A DNA stretch of 49,579 nt from Candidatus Peregrinibacteria bacterium CG1_02_54_53 (lineage in GTDB: Bacteria; Patescibacteriota; Gracilibacteria; Peribacterales; Peribacteraceae), in the NCBI GenBank assembly GCA_001872575.1, contig MNWP01000033.1, positions 62,249-111,827 on the forward strand, written 5' to 3'. Under the pieces are notes generated by a model. That model did not search any database. It had not been told where the DNA came from and saw only the letters and a list, made by a program, of their open reading frames with translations. Each line of letters starts with the position of its first letter. Position 1 is the stretch's first letter. Below, piece after piece: positions 26,992-34,065 of this stretch. A program made the translations under genes and the position numbers.

Positions 26992-27291
26992 TCATTTCAT
27001 CAATGCCCGTATCGCGTCGGTGGTGGCGACACACAGATCACCGACGGTTTTTGCTTTTTCGATCATAGTGTCGGTGAGATGAAAGTGTGTCGGGTGATTG
27101 TCCAGTGGCGGAAGACGTTCGCATTGATCTTCAACTTCCATGAGAGCCTCCGCAAACTGCTGTTCATCCAGCTCATCCAGCGCCATTGCAGGCTGCACCG
27201 CATCGGGATCCACGCCTATCGTCACGCCGATGGCATCTTGAACAATCGCAAGCACTTCGCTCTCCAGATCAAATTCATCAAAAGTCGACAT
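26992..27291 (-). CDS. Small acyl-carrier-protein-like protein lacking the phosphopantetheine serine
   Basis: This 99-residue acidic, helical protein has a layout reminiscent of acyl carrier proteins: ESEVLAIVQDAIG, then ALDELDEQQFAEALMEVEDQ, then TVGDLCVATTDAI. In true ACPs the second segment reads DSL with the modified Ser; here it is DEL, so no attachment site is present. The resemblance is weak and function is unknown. A TATAAT lies 13 bases before the ATG. It converges end to end with prfA. Confidence 0.6.
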   Translation of the reverse strand: MSTFDEFDLESEVLAIVQDAIGVTIGVDPDAVQPAMALDELDEQQFAEALMEVEDQCERLPPLDNHPTHFHLTDTMIEKAKTVGDLCVATTDAIRALMK

Positions 27292-27325
27292 AGTAATATT
27301 CTACATTATATGCGTTAATAGTCAA

Positions 27326-28654
27326 TTAACGTGGCCGCAAGGAGTGCATGGTTTCACATCTCATTCTGATCAGTTCTTCCGTACCAATATCCTCCCGATG
27401 TCGCACGGGACCCCCGACACTGCTGCAGTACGATTCCGCAATACGCTCGGCCTCGGCAATGCTCGCACCGATGCCGACGATGCCTGCGGTGCGCGAACCT
27501 CCCAAGTGCAGGTTGCCTTCGTCGTCCTCCGCAATGTCACCAAAGAAAAGGTGCGCATCGGCTGGCACAGGCGGGAATGTGACGAGGGCGCCTTTCTCAT
27601 CTTTGCTCACAGGGTAACTCTGAGGTGTGAGGTATTTACATACGGTGGCTTTCTTCGCGAATGTCACGAGGTCCGGGGTCAGCTTTTCTTCGGTGATGGC
27701 CATGCAGATGTCAACGAGGTCGGAAGTGAGGAGCGGCAGAACATTGAGCGCTTCAGGGTCGCCGAAACGCGCGTTGTACTCGATCACCTTCACTCCGTTC
27801 TCAACTGCGATGAATCCGCCGTAGAGAATGCCTTTAAACGGTTCGCCGCATTCCTGCAACAGAGCTTTGGCCGTGATGCGGTTCAGTTCGCCAGCACGGG
27901 CGAGATCCCTCTCTTCGAGAAAGGGGAGTGAGTGATTGACATCGGAGTAGGTACCCATGCCGCCGGTATTGGGGCCGGTATCGCCCGCGTAGGCACGCTT
28001 GTGATCCTGAATCGCCGGCATATCCACGACCTGCGTGCCCGAGGTGAATGAAAGCAGGCTGAACTCAACACCCACGAGTTTCTCTTCGATGACGACGCGC
28101 CCGCCTACTTCAATGCATTCTTTGGCGTACTGCAGCCCCTCTTCGATGGTCATGAGGTGTTCGCCGCTCACTTTGACGCCCTTGCCGCCCTTAAGGGCAT
28201 CGAACTTCACCACGTAGTTGCCCTTCAATTCTTGTTCAATAAATGTGTTCAGTTCTTTTGGCTCGAATGAGGTAAATACACGATATTTTGGTAAAGAATC
28301 TGGAGCCACTTTGAGCAGGAGATCGCGGGCGAAGCTCTTACTCGATTCGATGCGCGCGAGGGATTTCTTGGGAGCCATGGTGGGGATACCTGCTGCTTCC
28401 AATAGGTCGGCGAGCCCGGCACCGATGGGATCATCAGGACCGACAACGGCGAGATCGGGCTTGGTCTTCTTCGCGATCTCCATCACCCAAGAAAAATCGA
28501 GAATCTCACCAACATAAAGTTCGCTTGAGAGTTTCTTCAATCCGGGATTCTTGGTCGTGCAGACGGAGACGATCTCGGGATGATGGCGGCTGCGTGCCAG
28601 GGCATCGGCGATGGCATGCTCACGGGCACCGGATGCGACAAGGAGAATTTTCAT
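27326..28654 (-). CDS. purD: Phosphoribosylamine-glycine ligase
   Basis: PurD joins phosphoribosylamine and glycine, the second step of purine synthesis. MKILLVASGAREHAIADALA is a variant of the family's GGREHAL start. PDLAVVGPDDPIGAGLADLL and the ATP-grasp core follow (NYVVKFDALKGGKGVKV, then GPNTGGMGTYS and EYNARFGDPEALNVL). At 442 residues it is close to family length. CATACT lies six bases before the ATG, so it may have its own leaderless promoter. It follows the cysteine-rich gene by 42 bases and is co-oriented with purF. Confidence 0.93.
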   Translation of the reverse strand: MKILLVASGAREHAIADALARSRHHPEIVSVCTTKNPGLKKLSSELYVGEILDFSWVMEIAKKTKPDLAVVGPDDPIGAGLADLLEAAGIPTMAPKKSLARIESSKSFARDLLLKVAPDSLPKYRVFTSFEPKELNTFIEQELKGNYVVKFDALKGGKGVKVSGEHLMTIEEGLQYAKECIEVGGRVVIEEKLVGVEFSLLSFTSGTQVVDMPAIQDHKRAYAGDTGPNTGGMGTYSDVNHSLPFLEERDLARAGELNRITAKALLQECGEPFKGILYGGFIAVENGVKVIEYNARFGDPEALNVLPLLTSDLVDICMAITEEKLTPDLVTFAKKATVCKYLTPQSYPVSKDEKGALVTFPPVPADAHLFFGDIAEDDEGNLHLGGSRTAGIVGIGASIAEAERIAESYCSSVGGPVRHREDIGTEELIRMRCETMHSLRPR

Positions 28655-28696
28655 GGCTGCAGTATGCAGTATGCTTTCGGTGTGCGGAAGTGTTTC

Positions 28697-30385
28697 CTAG
28701 TACACCTCTTTCAGGTAGCACTCCTCGCAGTACACGATCTCAGGGCGCTCCGGCGCATATGTAGTTTCGATATCTTTGCCGCACTTCATGCACGGCCTCT
28801 TCCAGAGTTTTCTCGGATTTCTCATGGCCATTCTTTTCCTGTGCCTGTCATCTGGGTGGAGGCGTGGGATGGGGAGTCGCATTGTCCGATAGAAATCGAG
28901 CTCTTGCTTGATGATTTTGAAGGGTCGCTTCGTTGCTTCACACTCTATGGCCCAGTTCAGGACATCATCGGGAATGTCTGCGATGTTCACCGGCAGTTTA
29001 TTTGCCGGGATGGTTCGTGTTACCTGCGGCAGTTCGTCTTTTTGTTCCTTCCACGTCCATCCTCGTTTCAGAACTTCCTCCTTCGTGAGCGGAAAGTACT
29101 CCTGCGCTACGGTCTCGTTGTACGCAAACGGCGAAAGATTTGCCGGAAAGAATTCACCCCATTCATCGGTTTTCTTCATGTGTTCGATGATACGTGGAAC
29201 AAGCTTTTCGTACTCCTCTTTCGTGTACTGCTTGTTGAGGATGCAGTACTGCTTTTTTCTGAGTCCGAAACAACCGAAGCAATTGGAGCACGAAAAACAA
29301 TATTCGCTCAAATGTACGTTATTACATTCGTAGCTCTTGGAGCATACCGAAAGGTTGTATCCCAGATTGCAGCCGTGCGTCTCATACTGCAGTTCGCCAT
29401 GGTACGGTTCCAGCGCGTCCATCGAGCTTTTGGTGTCGCCACAGTCGTAGCAGTGGGCGCATTGCTGGCAATCGAACATATAGTAGGAGTCGCGAACGTC
29501 TTTGCATTGAACGATGTGGTCGCCCGAGCAATGCTCGCTCTGTTTCATAAGGGTGCCTCTGTGAATTGCCTGTTGCTCGATCGATTGCGTAAAAGAACGC
29601 TGACATGCGTCCAATTGATTCCATGACGTGACGTTGATGGACTGCAGTTTCCGTTGATACTCCGTTTTCGTGAGCTGCGTATTCTGAAAGCAGAATTGTG
29701 TGTGGCGGAGGTTCCAACAGCCAAAACAATTGCTGCACGATTGGCAGTCGTAACAGAAGGAGCAGTCAGCACAGTTCTCGCATTCGAGAAGATGCGTCGA
29801 GGACGTGCACTGCTTGCAGTCCACGCATTCGACACAACGTTCGCAGTGTTGTATGGCTAGGCAGTCGGCGCAATCTTTATTGTGGACGCTGAAGCTAGTG
29901 ACGTAGAAGCAATCCTGATTGTAGCCGGAGTTGATACACATATAGCAGTTCTTGTTGTATGGCGCATGGTGCGTATATTCGGAATTTTCGCTCCCCATGT
30001 TCATGATGCAGGGACGAGGAGCCGCCATGCTGAGTTCATAGAACTGTCGGAAAAACGGTTGAGTTTCGTCGAACGCTCGGCCTGTTGCCAATTGGTCCCA
30101 ATCGTCGGACCACCAGACGGTTTGATCGTAGACGGTGCATGGTTTTTCCGCAGAGTAGATCGAGATCACATCCTTCCACGTCTTGTTGCATGGACGACGA
30201 TAAAATACTCGCTCATTGCGATATATCAGCCTGCGTTGCTGCCGGCACTCCTGGCAGAGCGTTGGGGGAGGGAGTGGGGATTTCTCTCCTCCAATCACAG
30301 GTGAAACCATGTCGAGCAGTGCGAGGTCGTCTTCCGTGATCTCGAACGATTGTTTGCACCAAGGATTGCGGCAAATTTGCTGCAT
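28697..30385 (-). CDS. Cysteine-rich CxxC-repeat protein of unknown function (46 Cys in 562 aa)
   Basis: Function unknown. I count 46 cysteines, mostly as CxxC or CxxxC pairs, suggesting many zinc sites or Fe-S centres. The N-terminus has CRNPWC and CQEC treble-clef-like pairs and the C-terminus a zinc ribbon (CMKCGKD...YCEECY). A module is duplicated: CSNCFGCWNLRHTQFCFQNT followed by TKTEYQRKL, and again CSNCFGCFGLRKKQYCILNK followed by TKEEYEKL. Similar proteins occur widely in CPR genomes without known role. There is no signal peptide, so it is presumably cytosolic. TAGAAT lies six bases before the ATG. It sits between purF (31 bases) and purD (42 bases). Confidence 0.88.
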   Translation of the reverse strand: MQQICRNPWCKQSFEITEDDLALLDMVSPVIGGEKSPLPPPTLCQECRQQRRLIYRNERVFYRRPCNKTWKDVISIYSAEKPCTVYDQTVWWSDDWDQLATGRAFDETQPFFRQFYELSMAAPRPCIMNMGSENSEYTHHAPYNKNCYMCINSGYNQDCFYVTSFSVHNKDCADCLAIQHCERCVECVDCKQCTSSTHLLECENCADCSFCYDCQSCSNCFGCWNLRHTQFCFQNTQLTKTEYQRKLQSINVTSWNQLDACQRSFTQSIEQQAIHRGTLMKQSEHCSGDHIVQCKDVRDSYYMFDCQQCAHCYDCGDTKSSMDALEPYHGELQYETHGCNLGYNLSVCSKSYECNNVHLSEYCFSCSNCFGCFGLRKKQYCILNKQYTKEEYEKLVPRIIEHMKKTDEWGEFFPANLSPFAYNETVAQEYFPLTKEEVLKRGWTWKEQKDELPQVTRTIPANKLPVNIADIPDDVLNWAIECEATKRPFKIIKQELDFYRTMRLPIPRLHPDDRHRKRMAMRNPRKLWKRPCMKCGKDIETTYAPERPEIVYCEECYLKEVY

Positions 30386-30416
30386 GGCAGGATTCTACAT
30401 CCGAACAATAATGGCG

Positions 30417-31925
30417 CTACACCAATGACAGCATTTTCTGGCTGTCGTTGTCCTCCTCATCATGCTCGTACGATTCGCGTGTGGTGTTGCGACAATTTCC
30501 AAGTTCCCTCAGGAGCTTGGGCGTCACCTCGGGCGTGGGGTACTTCTTGGTAAAACAGCCCTCGCTGAAACGCTTGATCTTGGCGTTGCCGTATTGGATG
30601 GATTTGCGCAGGTCCTCGATGGTGCCGTAGAAGAGGCCATCGGCTTTGATGTACTTGCGGATTTCCTCTACCGACATGTTGGCGGCAATGAGTTCCTGCG
30701 TGGTGGGCAGGTCGATGCCGTAGGGATCCGGGCTGATGATGGGGGGAGCCGCCGAGGCGAAGTAGACCTTCTTGGCACCTGCCTCGCGCACGAGCTCCAC
30801 GATCTTTTTGCTGGTGTTGCCGCGCACGATCGAATCATCGACCAGCAGAACGCTCTTGCCTTTGAATTCCAGCTCGATCGGGTGCAGTTTGAAATGCAGG
30901 CTGCGCTTGCGCATCGACTGACCCGGCATGATGAATGTGCGATGAATGTAGCGGTTCTTGATGAGGCCCTCGCGGTAGCGCACGTTCAGTTTGCCCGCGA
31001 GCCCCGCGGCAACCGGTCGGCCCGTATCGGGAACGGGAACAACAGAGTCGATGTGAATTCCGGCTTTCTTGATTTGCTTGGCCAATGCCTCGCCCATGCG
31101 CACGCGAGCTTTGTAGACGTTTACGCCGTCGATCGTGGAATCCGGAGCGGCGAGGTACACCCATTCGAAGATGCAGGGATTGAGATCGCCGTGACGCACC
31201 TGTCGTGAATGCAAACGGTTTTTGTGATCGATGAATACCGCTTCGCCGGGACGCACATCGCGAACGTATTTAAATTCCAGTGCGGGAAGTGCGGAATCTT
31301 CCGAAGCGAGAATGTACTCCTCCTTCATGCCGAACTTGCGCTTGCCGATGAGAAGCGGGCGAATGCCGTGCGGATCACGAAAGCCGAGTATGCCCTGGCC
31401 GCCGATGAGCGCAACGGCGGAGTAGGCACCCTTGCATCGTTTGAAGACACCCTTCATGGCACCGAAGACCTGATCGGGAGTGATTCGACCTTCTTTCGGG
31501 CGCTGATTGCGCAGCGCAACGGAGAGCACATTGAGCAGAACTTCGGAATCGGAATTCGTGTTGAGGTGGCGATACTCCTTTTCGAGCAGGAACTTGCGCA
31601 GTTCACCGGAATTCGTGAGGTTGCCGTTATGTGCGAGAGCAATGCCGAACGGTGTCGACACGAAGAACGGCTGTGCTTCAAACTCACTGCTGCATCCCGC
31701 GGTAGGGTAACGCACATGACCGACGCCCATGGTTCCGCGCAGGCGGAGCAACGACTTATCATGAAAGACATCTTGTACGAGACCGTTGGCTTTTTTGAGA
31801 TGGAATTGGCTGTTGTAGGTGATGATACCCGCTGCGTCCTGTCCCCGATGCTGGAGAAGAATGAGGCCGTCGTAGAGATCCTGAATGACGTCACGGAACC
31901 CGGCGACAGCGATTATTCCACACAT
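30417..31925 (-). CDS. purF: Amidophosphoribosyltransferase
   Basis: PurF catalyses the first committed step of purine synthesis, from PRPP and glutamine. MCGIIAVAGF places the catalytic Cys at position 2, so there is no propeptide. The glutaminase domain has LLQHRGQDAAGI, GHVRYPTAG and HNGNLTNS. The phosphoribosyltransferase domain carries the PRPP motif VLLVDDSIVRGNTSKKI. At 502 residues it is full length. Its neighbours purD and folD (source of folate one-carbon units) fit purine synthesis. Confidence 0.95.
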   Translation of the reverse strand: MCGIIAVAGFRDVIQDLYDGLILLQHRGQDAAGIITYNSQFHLKKANGLVQDVFHDKSLLRLRGTMGVGHVRYPTAGCSSEFEAQPFFVSTPFGIALAHNGNLTNSGELRKFLLEKEYRHLNTNSDSEVLLNVLSVALRNQRPKEGRITPDQVFGAMKGVFKRCKGAYSAVALIGGQGILGFRDPHGIRPLLIGKRKFGMKEEYILASEDSALPALEFKYVRDVRPGEAVFIDHKNRLHSRQVRHGDLNPCIFEWVYLAAPDSTIDGVNVYKARVRMGEALAKQIKKAGIHIDSVVPVPDTGRPVAAGLAGKLNVRYREGLIKNRYIHRTFIMPGQSMRKRSLHFKLHPIELEFKGKSVLLVDDSIVRGNTSKKIVELVREAGAKKVYFASAAPPIISPDPYGIDLPTTQELIAANMSVEEIRKYIKADGLFYGTIEDLRKSIQYGNAKIKRFSEGCFTKKYPTPEVTPKLLRELGNCRNTTRESYEHDEEDNDSQKMLSLV

Positions 31926-32009
31926 TTAGGGTGTGTGGTGGAGGGATAATAATCTGATTGCACGCTCAAACAGACCCTACGGAACGAAGTCCGGAAGGCC
32001 GAAAACGGA

Positions 32010-32024
32010 GGAAACGGTGTTTCC
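32010..32024 (-). terminator. Possible folD terminator
   Basis: On the minus strand GGAAAC-ACC-GTTTCC forms a 6-bp hairpin followed by TCCG and four Ts. It lies about 47 bases after the folD stop, before purF. It is weak. Confidence 0.3.
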
Positions 32025-32070
32025 ACGGAGGCATTTTACTCGGAATCTTTTGTATAGCAAGATATTGCAC

Positions 32071-32919
32071 TTATTTCTGAAGTTGCCGCTCCTTTGCTCT
32101 CACACAATTGCGGATGAGTGAGGCGACGGTCATGGGGCCGACCCCTCCGGGAACGGGAGTAATGGCCGACGCCTTTTTCGCCACCGTCTCAAAATCACAA
32201 TCACCTGCCAGTCCTTTTTCTGCTTTGTTCATGCCCACATCAATCACAACGACGCCCTGCTTCACCATGTCGCCGGTAATGAGATTGAACTTGCCGACCG
32301 CCACAATAAGGATGTCGGCCTGCCGTGTGATCGCAGCGAGATCCTGCGTGTGATGGTGGCAGACCGTCACGGTTGCATCACGGTTGAGGAGCATGATGGC
32401 GACAGGTTTGCCGACGGTGTTGCTGCGTCCGACGACCACGACGTGTTTTCCTTTGATCGGAATTTTATAATGCTCGAGCAGAGCCACGATGCCGCCGGGA
32501 GTGGCGGGCGGAAGATGTTCAAATTCCGTCGACAGGAACATCTTGCCCAGGTTGTATGCACCGAAACCATCGATATCTTTTTTCGGATCAATGGCGCGGA
32601 TGATTTCGGGAATGTGTGATTGGAGCGGGGCGGGGAGGGGGACTTGTACGATGAATCCGGTGACATCGGGGTCGGCGTTGAGTTTCGCAACGGTATCCAT
32701 GAGAGTTTCGAGCGTCGTGTTCTCCGGCAGATGGATGTGAGAGCTTCGCATACCCACAGCCTCGCAGCTCTTGAACTTCTGCTTGATGTAACTCGTGCTT
32801 GCCGGATCATCGCCCACCTGCACGACGACGAGTTTGGGGTCGAGGTTTTTGACGGTGGGTTTCAGCGTGGCGAGCAGGGCATCGGCTGCTTCTCGGCCGG
32901 AGAGGATCTGAGCCGTCAT
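32071..32919 (-). CDS. folD: Bifunctional methylenetetrahydrofolate dehydrogenase/cyclohydrolase
   Basis: FolD interconverts methylene-, methenyl- and 10-formyl-tetrahydrofolate, feeding purine and formyl-Met synthesis. Key motifs are VGDDPASTSYIKQK (catalytic Tyr/Lys), GFIVQVPLPAPL, KDIDGFGAYNLG, the NADP site VVVGRSNTVGKPVA and the C-terminal PVPGGVGPMTVASL. At 282 residues it has normal length. TACACT lies eight bases before the ATG, so the mRNA is probably leaderless. Confidence 0.95.
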   Translation of the reverse strand: MTAQILSGREAADALLATLKPTVKNLDPKLVVVQVGDDPASTSYIKQKFKSCEAVGMRSSHIHLPENTTLETLMDTVAKLNADPDVTGFIVQVPLPAPLQSHIPEIIRAIDPKKDIDGFGAYNLGKMFLSTEFEHLPPATPGGIVALLEHYKIPIKGKHVVVVGRSNTVGKPVAIMLLNRDATVTVCHHHTQDLAAITRQADILIVAVGKFNLITGDMVKQGVVVIDVGMNKAEKGLAGDCDFETVAKKASAITPVPGGVGPMTVASLIRNCVRAKERQLQK

Positions 32920-32961
32920 GTGTCGTTAGTGTAGAGAATGCATCGGTGCATTGAAAAGCAC

Positions 32962-33552
32962 TTACGTTCGTGAAATGGCTGCTGCGAAGATCGTACGTGC
33001 AACCTCCTGAGGAGCTCCCGCCGTATCGATGACAATGATGGATGGATCTTCCTTCGCGAGTGTGCGATACGCCTCGTACACGTTGCGTTGCAGTTCCGTC
33101 TGCTCCAGTACATCGGTGCGGTCACGACGGCCCATGCGTTCCGTCAGAACTTCAAACGACGGGAGAAGGAATATTGTTTCATCTGGTCGAATAAATTTTG
33201 TGTTCATCGCGTTCAGTGTTTCGCGATCAATCCCCAAAGCTAAGCCGTAGGCGAGTGTGGAATGAAAGTACCGGTCGGAAATGACCGTGGCGCTCTTTGC
33301 GAGTGCCGGCTCAATGACATGCTCAATGTGCCAGGCTCGGTCCTCGCAGAAGCGTCTCTGTAGATCGAGCGGCGTAAAGGAAACTCCTGCCCGCAAGTCA
33401 CTGCGGATGGCGGATCCGACGGGGCCGTCTGTAGGTTCGTGTGTGCGGAGTACCTTCTTTCCTTCCTGCGTCAGGCGTTCTGCCAGCAGGGCGCAATGTT
33501 TGGTGGTTCCGGAGCCGTCGGGGCCTTCGATAACGATAAAAAATCCACGCAT
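32962..33552 (-). CDS. tmk: Thymidylate kinase with variant P-loop
   Basis: Tmk phosphorylates dTMP to dTDP. The start MRGFFIVIEGPDGSGTTKHC aligns with the family's EGxDGxGKST, but the invariant Walker Lys is Thr16, followed by Thr17 and Lys18. The DRYFHSTLAYG motif matches the family's DRY/FxxS nucleoside site. At 196 residues the length is slightly short. THEPTDGPVG matches the EP motif. The ATG lies eight bases after TATACT, so the mRNA is probably leaderless. Whether Lys18 or a later residue compensates is unknown. Confidence 0.88.
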   Translation of the reverse strand: MRGFFIVIEGPDGSGTTKHCALLAERLTQEGKKVLRTHEPTDGPVGSAIRSDLRAGVSFTPLDLQRRFCEDRAWHIEHVIEPALAKSATVISDRYFHSTLAYGLALGIDRETLNAMNTKFIRPDETIFLLPSFEVLTERMGRRDRTDVLEQTELQRNVYEAYRTLAKEDPSIIVIDTAGAPQEVARTIFAAAISRT

Positions 33553-33604
33553 TGGGCGAGAGTATACGCTATTTCGGGAGATTGAATAATAAGCGGAAAT
33601 GTTG

Positions 33605-33610
33605 TATAAT
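33605..33610 (+). promoter_or_regulatory. -10 box for the 33627 gene and Clp ATPase
   Basis: A perfect TATAAT lies 16 bases before the ATG at 33627. The expected leader is about ten bases and has no Shine-Dalgarno. Confidence 0.5.
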
Positions 33611-33626
33611 TACTCGAAAGACACAC

Positions 33627-34064
33627 ATGAACTTTCTGCGCGCCATTGCAGGCATTCCGGCACTGCTCAAGCGTCCGACATTCGTGGCGCAGATCATCGC
33701 AACGGACTTTTTGCCGTGGGTCCTGTGGCAGGAGCCGCTCAACATTCTTCGGGCGTATTTTGACTATGCGAAGGCTTTCGCTGAAATTCTGTCGGTTCCG
33801 TTTTTATTCAAGACACTCGCAAGTCCATGGAAAGGCATTGCCGAGGAAATGCCGAGCGCACTTCAGTGGGACAAATTTCTACAGGCGTTCTTCGTCAACC
33901 TGGTGACACGCATGATCGGCATGGTCATTCGACTGATTGCGATCGTCGCCTCACTGATTCTGCAGATTCTTCTCTTCGCCATTTTCCTCGTGCTGTTCGT
34001 GGGATGGTTCGTCTTCCCGCTCATTGCCATCGTCGTATTTGCCATCATCTTCATTCTTGTCTGA
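33627..34064 (+). CDS. Small integral membrane protein, 145 aa, operonic with the Clp ATPase
   Basis: I do not recognise a named family. The N-terminal half is amphipathic (ATDFLPWVLWQEPLNILRAY). The C-terminal half holds two long hydrophobic helices rich in Ile, Val, Leu and Phe. The start is the first ATG after the promoter. The stop lies one base before the ATG of the membrane-anchored Clp ATPase, so the two are almost certainly co-translated. It may be a membrane partner or adaptor of that ATPase; this is inferred from position only. Confidence 0.75.
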   Translation: MNFLRAIAGIPALLKRPTFVAQIIATDFLPWVLWQEPLNILRAYFDYAKAFAEILSVPFLFKTLASPWKGIAEEMPSALQWDKFLQAFFVNLVTRMIGMVIRLIAIVASLILQILLFAIFLVLFVGWFVFPLIAIVVFAIIFILV

Positions 34065-34065
34065 C

